In this document: positions 8,407 through 17,637 of the stretch, piece after piece
Numbering within the stretch: position 1 is the first letter of the stretch
Layout of the letters: each line of letters begins with the position of its first letter
Origin: Proteobacteria bacterium UBA652
Lineage (GTDB): Bacteria; Pseudomonadota; Gammaproteobacteria; Nitrosococcales; Methylophagaceae
DNA length: 42,421 nt
Assembly (NCBI GenBank): GCA_002299915.1
Contig: DBOG01000016.1
Location: forward strand, 1-42,421
Reading direction: 5' to 3'
Translations under genes and position numbers: made by a program
The notes under the pieces: generated by a model
What the model saw: only the letters and a program-made list of their open reading frames with translations
The model's database searches: none
Told to the model about the DNA's origin: nothing

Positions 8407-8802
8407 GTGGATAATAACAACTCTGAATTTACTGGTCTCAAAGTCATGGTCATTGATGACAGTAAGACCATTCGTCGTACTGCCGAATCTTTGCTAAGCA
8501 AGGCAGGCTGTACTGTGCTGACTGCTGACAATGGCTTTGAAGCGCTGCCGATCATCAATACACAACGTCCTGACATCATCTTTATTGATATTATGATGCC
8601 ACGGTTGGATGGCTACCAAACCTGCTCTTTACTTAAAAATAATAGTGATTTTCAAGATACGCCTGTTATTATGCTCTCCAGCAAAGATGGCTTGTTTGAC
8701 CGCGCAAAAGGGCGGGTTGTTGGCGCAAAACAGTATCTCACTAAACCTTTTACCAGAGAAGATTTGCTTGGCGCCATTCGCAACTATCTTCCCAACAAAT
8801 AA
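8407..8802 (+). CDS. pilG: Pil-Chp response regulator PilG
   Basis: A stand-alone receiver domain of 131 residues, first gene of the pilus chemotaxis operon. Receiver residues are present: the acidic pair in VMVIDDSKTIRRTAE, phospho-acceptor Asp61 in FIDIMMPRLDGY, Ser in MLSSKDG, and Lys in YLTKPF. The GLKVMVIDDSKTIRRTAESLL stretch is typical of PilG, which receives phosphate from ChpA and favours pilus extension. The start is GTG at 8407, with AAAGG about 12 bases upstream. pilH starts 18 bases after the stop. Confidence 0.93.
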   Translation: MDNNNSEFTGLKVMVIDDSKTIRRTAESLLSKAGCTVLTADNGFEALPIINTQRPDIIFIDIMMPRLDGYQTCSLLKNNSDFQDTPVIMLSSKDGLFDRAKGRVVGAKQYLTKPFTREDLLGAIRNYLPNK

Positions 8803-8820
8803 TATACAGACGGATCCATT

Positions 8821-9195
8821 ATGGCGCTTATTCTTATTGCTGACGACTCCCCTACAGAAATATTTGTATTACAACAAATGTTAGAACAACATGATCATAC
8901 AATCCTGACTGCCGAAGATGGCGACCAAGCAATTGAAATTGCCCGCGACAAGCAACCTGATTTAATTTTAATGGACGTTGTTATGCCTAAACTCAACGGT
9001 TTTCAAGCAACGCGTCGGCTCCATAAAGATTCGGAAACAACACATATTCCCGTGATTATTGTCTCTTCCAAAGATCAAGAGACCGATCGCCTCTGGGGTT
9101 TGCGCCAGGGCGCAAAAGGTTATTTAGGAAAACCGGTCACAGAAGCCTCATTGCTAGATGAAATTAATCGTGCATTATCGCTGGAGCAGCAATAA
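8821..9195 (+). CDS. pilH: Pil-Chp response regulator PilH
   Basis: The second stand-alone receiver, 124 residues, with DDSPTEIFVLQQMLEQ, phospho-acceptor Asp52 in LMDVVMPKLNGFQATR, SSKDQETDRLWGLRQGA and the conserved Lys in GYLGKPV. The DRLWGLRQGA segment and its position after pilG identify it as PilH, generally seen as the retraction-linked or phosphate-sink partner. The stop overlaps the pilI start by one base (TAATG). Confidence 0.93.
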   Translation: MALILIADDSPTEIFVLQQMLEQHDHTILTAEDGDQAIEIARDKQPDLILMDVVMPKLNGFQATRRLHKDSETTHIPVIIVSSKDQETDRLWGLRQGAKGYLGKPVTEASLLDEINRALSLEQQ

Positions 9196-9728
9196 TGTCG
9201 CTTAATGGACACGATATTTTAGAACGGTTACATAGCTTTAGCCAACGTAGCCAACAACTAAGGGCGGCCTTATCCGCTGACGGTCATCTGCAAAGTCAAT
9301 GGAGTGCGGTTGGTTTTCGTGTCGGACAAAGCCGCTTCCTTGTTAGCTTAGATGAAACACGTGAAGTATTCACCTACCCTGATAAGATGACACAGGTGCC
9401 TAATGCCGCGCCATGGGTGTCTGGTATTGCTAATTTACGTGGTGAGCTATTACCCCTGCTCGATCTACAATATTTTCTGCATAATCAACCGACGCGACTC
9501 ACGCAAGCGTCTCGCATTATCATGATGAATCATGCTGATTGCAATGCTGGTTTGCTGGTTGATGAAGTATATGGCTTGCATCATTTTAGTCAGCCACCCG
9601 AATCCAGTAACACCGAATCATCCCCTTATATCTATGGCAATGTGTTTCACCAAAACATTAATTGGCATGTATTTAGTTTTAATCTTCTTGCTGCTGACCA
9701 ACATTTTCTTAATGTTGCCGCACATTAA
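9195..9728 (+). CDS. pilI: CheW-like adaptor PilI
   Basis: A single CheW domain of 177 residues (GFRVGQSRFLVSLDETREVF, then VSGIANLRGELLPLLDLQYFL). It would couple the chemoreceptor PilJ to the kinase ChpA at the inner membrane. It overlaps pilH by one base and is followed 20 bases later by pilJ, consistent with one transcript. Confidence 0.92.
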   Translation: MSLNGHDILERLHSFSQRSQQLRAALSADGHLQSQWSAVGFRVGQSRFLVSLDETREVFTYPDKMTQVPNAAPWVSGIANLRGELLPLLDLQYFLHNQPTRLTQASRIIMMNHADCNAGLLVDEVYGLHHFSQPPESSNTESSPYIYGNVFHQNINWHVFSFNLLAADQHFLNVAAH

Positions 9729-9748
9729 TATCGATCAGGAAAAATGCT

Positions 9749-11365
9749 ATGACCACCTCTTCTAACGCTTTCTTTTCATCTCTTGTATCAAAAAAAGGCT
9801 TACCTTTCTTGATTGCAGCGCTGGTATTTTTGCTTATTACACTTGTCAGCCTTACTTATATTGCATGGCAGCAAAGTACAGGTCAGAAAAACCTCCGTGC
9901 CATCGGACAATTGCAAGCATTATCTCAACAAATTCCGCTTACTACGCGGCAAGCTACTGATGATCTTCGCCTGCAAAGTAAAGTGATACCTTTGCTTGAT
10001 CAAGCAGATACCGTCCTTGCAACGCTTGCCCCTGCAGCATGGGCACAAAAATTTAAAGCGCTACCTCATCTTTCTGAAGACGAACTGTCCCCCGTGTCAG
10101 CAGATCTGATTGATTTGCGTAGTGCGGTAAAGAATGCATTTGATAATCCCTATGATGATCCACAAAATTATCTCTACCCTGCAAGTGAAAGCATGCTGCA
10201 ACATTCACAAACACTCGCAGATCAAGCGCATGCTATCCTGAGCAAAGTGAAGCCGCTCTACTGGCTTGCGCTGATATCGGGCCTGCTATTCCTTACTAGT
10301 TTGTTTTCCCTGGCTTTCCAGCCATTAGGCGCCTCCACTAGAGCCTTCGGTGATATGGAAGAGAAAAATAAAAACAATCAAGATGCCATCTTGCGATTAC
10401 TTGATGAAATGGGTGATTTAGCCGATGGTGATCTTACCGTATCAGCAACTGTCTCCGATGATATGACAGGCGCTATTGCGGATTCTATTAACTACACCGT
10501 TGACTCCTTACGTGATTTGGTTGAAAACATTAATTCAACCACGCTGCAAGTGGCTTCGGCAGCACAAGAATCTCAAGCATCATCAATGCATTTATCTGAT
10601 GCTAGTAACCATCAAGCAGAACAAATCACGTCCGTTAATACTACCCTAACAACGATGGCAGATTCTATTGGTAAAGTATCTAGTGATGCCAGCCAATCAG
10701 CTGACGTTGCTATTCAATCGGTTGAGCTTGCAGCACAAGGAAATCAAGCAGTACAAAAATCTATCTCTGGTATGAATACTATTCGAGAGTATATTCAAGA
10801 AACTTCAAAGCGGATGAAGCGATTGGGAGAGAGTTCACAAGAAATTGGAGAAATCGTAGAATTGATTAATGATATTGCTGAACAAACTAATATTCTATCT
10901 TTAAACGCGTCTATCCAAGCTGCAATGGCAGGAGAATCAGGCCGAGGGTTTGCCGTGGTCGCGGATGAGGTACAACGTCTAGCTGAACGCTCTGGTAATG
11001 CAACCAGACAAATTGATACCCTCGTAAAAACAATCCAAACGGATACCAATGAAGCTATTTCCTCAATGGAGAGAAGCACGGCTGAGGTAGTCTCTGGAGC
11101 GCAGCTATCACAAGATGCAGGAACCTCACTAGAACAAATCCAAAGCGTATCCCAGCAGCTAGCGACGATGATTCAATCTATTTCAACAATAACAAAACAG
11201 CAAGCAACTGCTGCGGCCGATACTTCTGACTCAATGAATGTGATCCAAGAAATTTCACTACAAACCTCAACCGGTACCACCGAAAGTGCGGCATCTGTTG
11301 GACGGCTTTTGGATCTGGTCAATGAGCTAAGAACATCCGTTTCTGGCTTTAAGCTACCATCATAA
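9749..11365 (+). CDS. pilJ: Methyl-accepting chemoreceptor PilJ
   Basis: A 538-residue receptor. One membrane segment spans residues about 19-40 (FLIAALVFLLITLVSLTYIAW) and a second about 170-192 (WLALISGLLFLTSLFSLAF), with a short periplasmic loop between them. A HAMP-like segment and a long cytoplasmic coiled coil follow. The hairpin tip near residue 378 reads EQTNILSLNASIQAAMAGE, the usual kinase-contact sequence, followed by GRGFAVVADEVQRLAERS. In place of the canonical A-rich run it has SIQAAMAGE, as PilJ proteins do. AGGA lies eight bases before the ATG. No cheR/pilK or cheB/chpB gene for adaptation is in this operon. Confidence 0.93.
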   Translation: MTTSSNAFFSSLVSKKGLPFLIAALVFLLITLVSLTYIAWQQSTGQKNLRAIGQLQALSQQIPLTTRQATDDLRLQSKVIPLLDQADTVLATLAPAAWAQKFKALPHLSEDELSPVSADLIDLRSAVKNAFDNPYDDPQNYLYPASESMLQHSQTLADQAHAILSKVKPLYWLALISGLLFLTSLFSLAFQPLGASTRAFGDMEEKNKNNQDAILRLLDEMGDLADGDLTVSATVSDDMTGAIADSINYTVDSLRDLVENINSTTLQVASAAQESQASSMHLSDASNHQAEQITSVNTTLTTMADSIGKVSSDASQSADVAIQSVELAAQGNQAVQKSISGMNTIREYIQETSKRMKRLGESSQEIGEIVELINDIAEQTNILSLNASIQAAMAGESGRGFAVVADEVQRLAERSGNATRQIDTLVKTIQTDTNEAISSMERSTAEVVSGAQLSQDAGTSLEQIQSVSQQLATMIQSISTITKQQATAAADTSDSMNVIQEISLQTSTGTTESAASVGRLLDLVNELRTSVSGFKLPS

Positions 11366-11445
11366 TTGGACGGGTTATTTTAGATAATGTATTTTGTATT
11401 TACTTTTTATAAGCAACAATCCATAGCAATTTGGAGGCACAACTG

Positions 11446-14400
11446 ATGGCTCTCAATTCAGATGTCAATTATAATGCTCTATCTTGGGTACAAGCAGAAT
11501 TACAAGCGACTTTTGCCAGCGCAACTGATAACTTAACGCGCTATACGCAGGAGTCCGATGCCAATAGCATTGTGCAATGTATCGAACAATTGCACCAAAC
11601 AGTGGGTATCTTGGATATGCTCCATCTTTCTGGTGCGAGCCTACTTGCATCTGAAATGCAAGCACTGGCTTTAGCGCTCCATGCCAAACAATCCAAAGAT
11701 CCCGATGCAGCACAAGATCTATTAATGCAATCCCTGATCTTATTGCCTAACTATCTTAAACAGCTCAACAAAACACAACAAGATCATCCCTTGCATCTTA
11801 TTGAAACCATTAATGGTTTGCGGACACTTCGTGGTGAAACCGAAATTGATGCCTACAGTTTGTTTTCCCCTGTCTTGTCAGTCCCCTTGCCAAGCTACGT
11901 CGCGCCACATCCAGAAACTTTTGTTTCACAGAATGATCTACAACAAAGCAATGTACACCAAACTTTCCAAATGTTATTGCTTAACTGGATCCAGAATACT
12001 GATTCCGGTAATTTGATCCAAATTTCTCAAATCATCCACCGGTTACGACTTAATTCAGCTGAAGAACGAAGCGTACAGTTATGGTGGGCTGCGGAAGGCG
12101 TGATTGAATCCTTATTAAATAATGGGCTCTCTTCCGATAATATGGCCAAACTCTTATTGGGTGAATTAAGAGCGCCGTTGACCGTACAAATACAAAAAAG
12201 TGAAATCCATCTACTCAACGTCTTTCCTAGGGAATTACTGACAAAATTATTATTCTTGGTGGCGAAATCAACCAGTGAAGGGGAACATACTACCTCGCTA
12301 AAATACACCTTTGCACTTAATTTCTTCGACCAAGAACAACATAACCAGATCTATAATCTTAGCTCTGATGCGTTAGCACAAGCACGAGAAACACTTTACA
12401 CCGAGATTCAACATACTAAAGAAGAAGTCAGCCAACTTGAGCAAATAACGCCACATCAATCAGATCAATTACACCGTATCGCGCAACAGATTGCGGATAT
12501 GGCGAATACGCTACATCTATTGGATGAAAAAACAGGTAAAACCTTGCTTCAAACGGAGGCAGGGCATGTCAAAACAGCGGCACAAGCCAATACAGATCTT
12601 GATCGTTTCCAACTATTATCACTAGCCAATACACTGCTTAAAGTAGAAGCACTCGTTCAGCCCACGATTCATGATGTAGCAGATACGTCACCAGAGCTTG
12701 AACATTTACAGCACAGTGTTATTAAAGAATGTCTTATTGAGATGGCAGGCGTTAAAGAAGTGTTATCCATACTCGATAACAATGAAACAGATAATCCTGC
12801 CAGCCTCATTATCACGGCTACCCATCAAATATATAATATTGCGGGTAACCTCTCAATGGTTGGTTTTGCAGAAACGGCTGATTTATTCACCGCAACCGCA
12901 ACCCACCTAACCGATAATGCTCAAGCACTCTCACCTGAGCGAATTAGCTTGTTTGCTGAATCAATTGCAGCAGGTGAACTCTTTATGGAAGGCATATTAC
13001 AGCACGGACAACCGCTTGAGTTGATGATCAAGCAAGCCCAAAATAATCTAGGGAAAATAGATAGCTTACCGACGGGAACAGCACCTATTTCGGAAATAAC
13101 GCCTGATCTATCATCTACGAAGCCAGTGATAGAAACATCTGTCTCGCATTATATCTCAGCGCTTGAAGTGGCGGCACTTGCGGCCACCATGGTAGAGCCT
13201 GACTTAACACGCAATATGCCTGCAACGGAAACGTCTGTTTCACATTATATCGCGCAACTTGAAGAAACGACGCAAGCAGTATCTCCCGAAGCAGATCTTG
13301 GTGCCTCATTACAGAACCCATCTGAGCCTGAAGAAGATGCCCCCCTATTAGTTCCAGAAGTAAGCATTACACCCATCACCAATTTAGATGAGCCTCTGAT
13401 TGTTCCTGCATCTGCACTGTCTATCCCAGACGATCTGGCACAAGAGAAAACATTGTCCGTATCGACTGATAAGGATCAGAGTGCCACCGTTGAAATAGAT
13501 GATGACATCGCTGAAGTGTTTGCCGAAGAAGCCGATGAAATCAGTCGGGAATTCCATCATCTGATCCCAGCTTGGCGAGAGCAGCAAAACGCTGAAACAT
13601 TAACTGATATTCGCCGTTATTTCCACACCTTAAAAGGCAGTGGTCGGATGGCAAATGCGGAAACAGTTAGTGAGCTTGCTTGGGCGGTTGAAAACTTATT
13701 GAACCGCGTGATCGATGGTGTCGAGCCCACCAGTGATGCAATTGAGCAAATTGTGGCAGACACCCATAGCGTACTACCTGAACTTATTTATCGATTCAAT
13801 CAACGTCAACTTGAATCAACTGCGACCGTCGATGATTTACATGCCCGTATTCTAGCTATTGTTGATAGAGATGAAACCGATGACTTGTCATTAGAAGATG
13901 AACTGCGGTTTATTTTCAATCATGAGGCCTCTCAGCATATTGCTAGCCTGCAATATGAAGCAAACCTACTTGAAAAGGGTCAATTACCTATTCGCAAGGA
14001 ACTGATCCGAGCAGCACACTCGCTCAAAGGCTGTGCTGCCATTGCCGACGTGATGCCTGTAGCCAGTCTTGCACTGAAATTAGATACCACCCTACGTGAG
14101 CTCTTTGAGCAACAGCGGCCACTTGATGACGAGCGTAGCACCTTACTCCGCACCATATTGGGTGACATCGAAAAAATCATCAAGCATGTTCACGAATCAA
14201 CGCCTGACAATGTGCCTGAAATTAATTTTATTGAAGATAAAATCAGCCAGTTATTATCAACAGAAGCTGAAGCGATCACGATTGAAACACCTGATGATGA
14301 TGACAATGACGTATTTGATCCCGAAATTCTGGCTGTGTTCCTTGAGGAATACGATGAATTGCGAGCAGATTATAGTCGTTATTTGACACACTGGCGTGAG

Positions 14401-17121
14401 CAACGTAGCCCTGAAAGTCGTGATGCAGTACACCAAGGATTACAGGAGCTGATGGGGAGTACACAAAGTGCTGGGCTTGATATGATGCATACTATCTATC
14501 TACAAATGGATAAGCTTGTCTTGCAGGTTGATAGCAACGAACCGCTGCTGTTTGATTTGCTTGATGAAGGCCATCAACAGCTTCATCAACAAATAGCCGC
14601 ACTGAAACATAATCATCCCCTACCAGAAGTTGAGGGCTTTAATACACAAGTTAAACGCTTCCTTGCCGATCTCGCTATACCAGAAGTCGCTGAGACAACT
14701 GATGATGCAAGCACAGAATACATGGCCGAAGAATCTGAATTATTAGATACCTTTATTGAGGAGGCTGGAGAACTGCTGGTCTCTAGTGCCGGCGCTATCA
14801 AACGTTGGGAGCATGATCCACATGATGACGCCGCGCAAAACCAACTTCAACGTGATTTACATACCCTAAAAGGCGGTAGTCGTCTAACGGACATTCTGCC
14901 GATTGGTAACTTAAGTCACCATATGGAAAGCCTCATATTAATGGGGGTTGAAAATAATAATACCATTAGTGCTGATTTCTTCTCCTTACTACATCGTTGC
15001 CAAGATCGCCTAGCAGAGATGCAAGAACAGCTTATCCAGCGGCAAGCAATCGTAGTAGCAAATGATTTGCATACTGCGATCGCATCCTTTATCTCGCCAG
15101 ATCCTGATCCCGCACCGAGCCCGCATATAGAGCAATCGAATAGCAATGTGATTCCGTTGGCACCACCTATTGTGTCAGCACCTGCTACATTAACGCCTGT
15201 GCAGTCGCCTGCCACAACAGAAGCGCCTCAGCCAGCCTTGCCCGGCCTAGCAGAAACAGCCGCTGCTACTGTTGAGCAAATTCGCGTCCGCTCAGATCTA
15301 CTTGATAACCTGTCTAATTTCGCAGGTGAAGTCAGCATTTCACGTGACCGCGCGAGCCAGCAAAATATTGCGGCGCAGCAGCAAGTTATTGAAATGGAAG
15401 AAACGGTTACTCGGTTACAGAGCCAGCTCCGTCAATTAGAAATTGAAACTGAAGCACAAATTCTGTTCCGTTATGAAGATACCAGTACAGATGCACAGTC
15501 TGATTTCGACCCACTTGAGCTTGATCGCTTCTCGATGATTCAGCAACTGTCTCGTAGTTTGACCGAAAGTGTAAGCGATTTAAATGATATCCGTCATTCG
15601 ATGGCTATTTTGGCTCGTGAAACTGAAGATATTTTACAGCAGCAATCACGCCTAACAACCGACTTACAACAAGGCTTGATGAATACACGTTTGTTGCCTT
15701 TTAGTGGTCTTGTTGCACGATTAGACCGGATTGTTCGCCAAACCAGTAATGAGCTAAACAAGCCAACCGAACTCGTTATTGTGGGCGCGGAGAAGGAGCT
15801 TGATCGGGTTGTATTAAACCGTATTCTTGCGCCTATTGAGCATTTATTACGTAATGCGATTGCGCATGGTATCGAATCTGAAGAACAACGGTTGAATGTA
15901 GGCAAACCTGCCACTGGAAAAATTCAGCTGACCATTGAACATGACGGCCCTGAAGTAGTGCTGACCCTTAGTGATGATGGTCAGGGCATTAACCTTGAAA
16001 AAGTGCGTCAGCAAGCAATTGAACAGCAATTGATTAGTAGCGATCTCTCGCTGTCTGATGAAGAACTGACACAATTGATATTTTCTGCTGGTTTGAGCAC
16101 CTCAGATGACGTTTCTCAAGTGTCCGGCCGCGGTATCGGTATGGATGTTGTAACCAATGAAATTCGTGCGCTAAAAGGGCGTATTGGCGTACAATCTGTT
16201 GCCGGGAAAGGAACAACTTTCAGCCTACACTTACCGCTGAGACTCTCCATTATTCAAGCACTTATTGTTAATGTGCAGACACAAGAATATGCCATTCCAC
16301 TCAATAATGTACATACCATTATCAAGCCTACTGCAGAACAAATTAATAGCTTGCTCTCTCAGCCTAATAGCCACTTTGAATATGCAAATGAATCTTATAC
16401 CTTCTACGGTTTAAATACGCTGCTAAACCAAAAACATGACACTGCTGATTTTGCTGAAGATCCACCTTCGCTGTTACTCTTCAAAGCACGTAATGTACAA
16501 TTTGCCTTATTGGTTGATGGCGTGCAAGGTAACCGTGAAATTGTAGTTAAACCACTTAGTACCCAGTTAAATAGCATCCATGCGATTAATGGCGCAACTA
16601 TTCTAGGTAATGGCCAAATCATCTTTATCCTAGATCTACTTGGATTAATTGAGCATGTCTCTGAATCAACACAAGCCAAACTGGGTGATGCTATCGCCCC
16701 TGCTACACCAACCGTTTCACACTCAGATGTCCGCCTTGCCATGGTGGTTGATGATTCGATTACCATGCGTAAGGCCTCTAGTAATCTGCTGAAACGGCAG
16801 GGATTTGCCGTTATTACCGCCCGTGATGGACTTGAGGCAGTTGCCTTATTGCATGAGCAAAAACCCGATATTATCTTGCTCGACATCGAAATGCCACGAA
16901 TGGATGGTTATGAATTTGCAACACATGTCCGAAATGATGATGAATTTAAAGATCTTCCTATCATTATGATCACGTCTCGAGACAGCGATAAACATCGCCA
17001 ACGTGCGATGGAAATTGGTGTGAATAATTACCTTGGCAAGCCTTACCAAGAAGCGCAATTAGTGGCTGAAATAGAAAAATTACTGGGTCCTATCTCCCAT
17101 TCATCTAACCCTAATAGTTAA
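11446..17121 (+). CDS. chpA: Hybrid chemotaxis histidine kinase ChpA/PilL
   Basis: A 1,891-residue CheA-type kinase. Three canonical phosphotransfer sites are HTLKGSGRMA (His727), HSLKGCAAIA (His858) and HTLKGGSRLT (His1139). Degenerate Hpt-like units occur before and between them, for example LQELMGSTQSAGL near residue 1000, where Gln sits at the histidine position. The kinase core shows EHLLRNAIAHGIE (about 1466), LSDDGQGIN and GRGIGMDVV. A CheW-like domain follows, then a C-terminal receiver with VVDDSITMRKASS, phospho-acceptor Asp1813 and Lys1865 (YLGKPY). The ATG at 11446 has GGAGG (11433-11437) eight bases upstream; the upstream in-frame TTG at 11431 overlaps that site and is unlikely. 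The partners are PilG, PilH, PilI and PilJ. Confidence 0.95.
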   Translation: MALNSDVNYNALSWVQAELQATFASATDNLTRYTQESDANSIVQCIEQLHQTVGILDMLHLSGASLLASEMQALALALHAKQSKDPDAAQDLLMQSLILLPNYLKQLNKTQQDHPLHLIETINGLRTLRGETEIDAYSLFSPVLSVPLPSYVAPHPETFVSQNDLQQSNVHQTFQMLLLNWIQNTDSGNLIQISQIIHRLRLNSAEERSVQLWWAAEGVIESLLNNGLSSDNMAKLLLGELRAPLTVQIQKSEIHLLNVFPRELLTKLLFLVAKSTSEGEHTTSLKYTFALNFFDQEQHNQIYNLSSDALAQARETLYTEIQHTKEEVSQLEQITPHQSDQLHRIAQQIADMANTLHLLDEKTGKTLLQTEAGHVKTAAQANTDLDRFQLLSLANTLLKVEALVQPTIHDVADTSPELEHLQHSVIKECLIEMAGVKEVLSILDNNETDNPASLIITATHQIYNIAGNLSMVGFAETADLFTATATHLTDNAQALSPERISLFAESIAAGELFMEGILQHGQPLELMIKQAQNNLGKIDSLPTGTAPISEITPDLSSTKPVIETSVSHYISALEVAALAATMVEPDLTRNMPATETSVSHYIAQLEETTQAVSPEADLGASLQNPSEPEEDAPLLVPEVSITPITNLDEPLIVPASALSIPDDLAQEKTLSVSTDKDQSATVEIDDDIAEVFAEEADEISREFHHLIPAWREQQNAETLTDIRRYFHTLKGSGRMANAETVSELAWAVENLLNRVIDGVEPTSDAIEQIVADTHSVLPELIYRFNQRQLESTATVDDLHARILAIVDRDETDDLSLEDELRFIFNHEASQHIASLQYEANLLEKGQLPIRKELIRAAHSLKGCAAIADVMPVASLALKLDTTLRELFEQQRPLDDERSTLLRTILGDIEKIIKHVHESTPDNVPEINFIEDKISQLLSTEAEAITIETPDDDDNDVFDPEILAVFLEEYDELRADYSRYLTHWREQRSPESRDAVHQGLQELMGSTQSAGLDMMHTIYLQMDKLVLQVDSNEPLLFDLLDEGHQQLHQQIAALKHNHPLPEVEGFNTQVKRFLADLAIPEVAETTDDASTEYMAEESELLDTFIEEAGELLVSSAGAIKRWEHDPHDDAAQNQLQRDLHTLKGGSRLTDILPIGNLSHHMESLILMGVENNNTISADFFSLLHRCQDRLAEMQEQLIQRQAIVVANDLHTAIASFISPDPDPAPSPHIEQSNSNVIPLAPPIVSAPATLTPVQSPATTEAPQPALPGLAETAAATVEQIRVRSDLLDNLSNFAGEVSISRDRASQQNIAAQQQVIEMEETVTRLQSQLRQLEIETEAQILFRYEDTSTDAQSDFDPLELDRFSMIQQLSRSLTESVSDLNDIRHSMAILARETEDILQQQSRLTTDLQQGLMNTRLLPFSGLVARLDRIVRQTSNELNKPTELVIVGAEKELDRVVLNRILAPIEHLLRNAIAHGIESEEQRLNVGKPATGKIQLTIEHDGPEVVLTLSDDGQGINLEKVRQQAIEQQLISSDLSLSDEELTQLIFSAGLSTSDDVSQVSGRGIGMDVVTNEIRALKGRIGVQSVAGKGTTFSLHLPLRLSIIQALIVNVQTQEYAIPLNNVHTIIKPTAEQINSLLSQPNSHFEYANESYTFYGLNTLLNQKHDTADFAEDPPSLLLFKARNVQFALLVDGVQGNREIVVKPLSTQLNSIHAINGATILGNGQIIFILDLLGLIEHVSESTQAKLGDAIAPATPTVSHSDVRLAMVVDDSITMRKASSNLLKRQGFAVITARDGLEAVALLHEQKPDIILLDIEMPRMDGYEFATHVRNDDEFKDLPIIMITSRDSDKHRQRAMEIGVNNYLGKPYQEAQLVAEIEKLLGPISHSSNPNS

Positions 17122-17129
17122 TACACAAT

Positions 17130-17597
17130 ATGACAGACGCACTCCCTGACACTATTCGTTGCATGCTGCTTCCGCTACAGGACAAGCTGCTGCTGATCCC
17201 AAATACCACAGTGATCGAAGTGGTACATTTTCCACATACCACCACCAGCGGGGATATTCCAAATTATTGGGTCGGCCATTTTAATTGGCGAGCACAACAG
17301 CTAGCTATTATTGATATTGATGCCTTACTTGATCAACGTAGCACGACCACCAGCGAAAAGGCCTCTCATGTTTGCATACTAAAAGGGATCCATAATCCCG
17401 AAGCCTTAAATGCCTATGCCCTGCCTTGTTATGCGCCCCCACAGCTTATCAGTATTGATCTTGAAACCCTGAACAGCCTTGAACAAGCTAGCACTGACTG
17501 GCTTTATGCCCAGATTAAGATTGGGAGTAAAGTAGCCCTGATCCCTGATCTTGATGCACTCGAATCACTGATTTCGAATGTGGCGGTCGCACAATAA
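17130..17597 (+). CDS. chpC: CheW-like protein ChpC
   Basis: A 155-residue CheW-related protein directly after chpA (8-base gap). CheW-like segments include CMLLPLQDKLLLIPNTTVIEV, YWVGHFNWRAQQLAIIDIDAL and the C-terminal KIGSKVALIPDLDALESLI. Placement and size match ChpC, the second adaptor in Pil-Chp systems, which may link further receptors to ChpA. Its end runs to within 41 bases of slt. Confidence 0.82.
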   Translation: MTDALPDTIRCMLLPLQDKLLLIPNTTVIEVVHFPHTTTSGDIPNYWVGHFNWRAQQLAIIDIDALLDQRSTTTSEKASHVCILKGIHNPEALNAYALPCYAPPQLISIDLETLNSLEQASTDWLYAQIKIGSKVALIPDLDALESLISNVAVAQ

Positions 17598-17637
17598 AAT
17601 AATCGCATTCCTCGGCTGTTTGGTTTACCATAACCGC

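Noticed and set aside
11431..11445. TTG start upstream of the chpA ATG
   Set aside because: It overlaps the GGAGG ribosome-binding site that properly serves ATG 11446.
16404..16886. 160-codon minus-strand frame inside chpA
   Set aside because: It overlaps the conserved CheW and receiver domains of ChpA and has no recognisable content.
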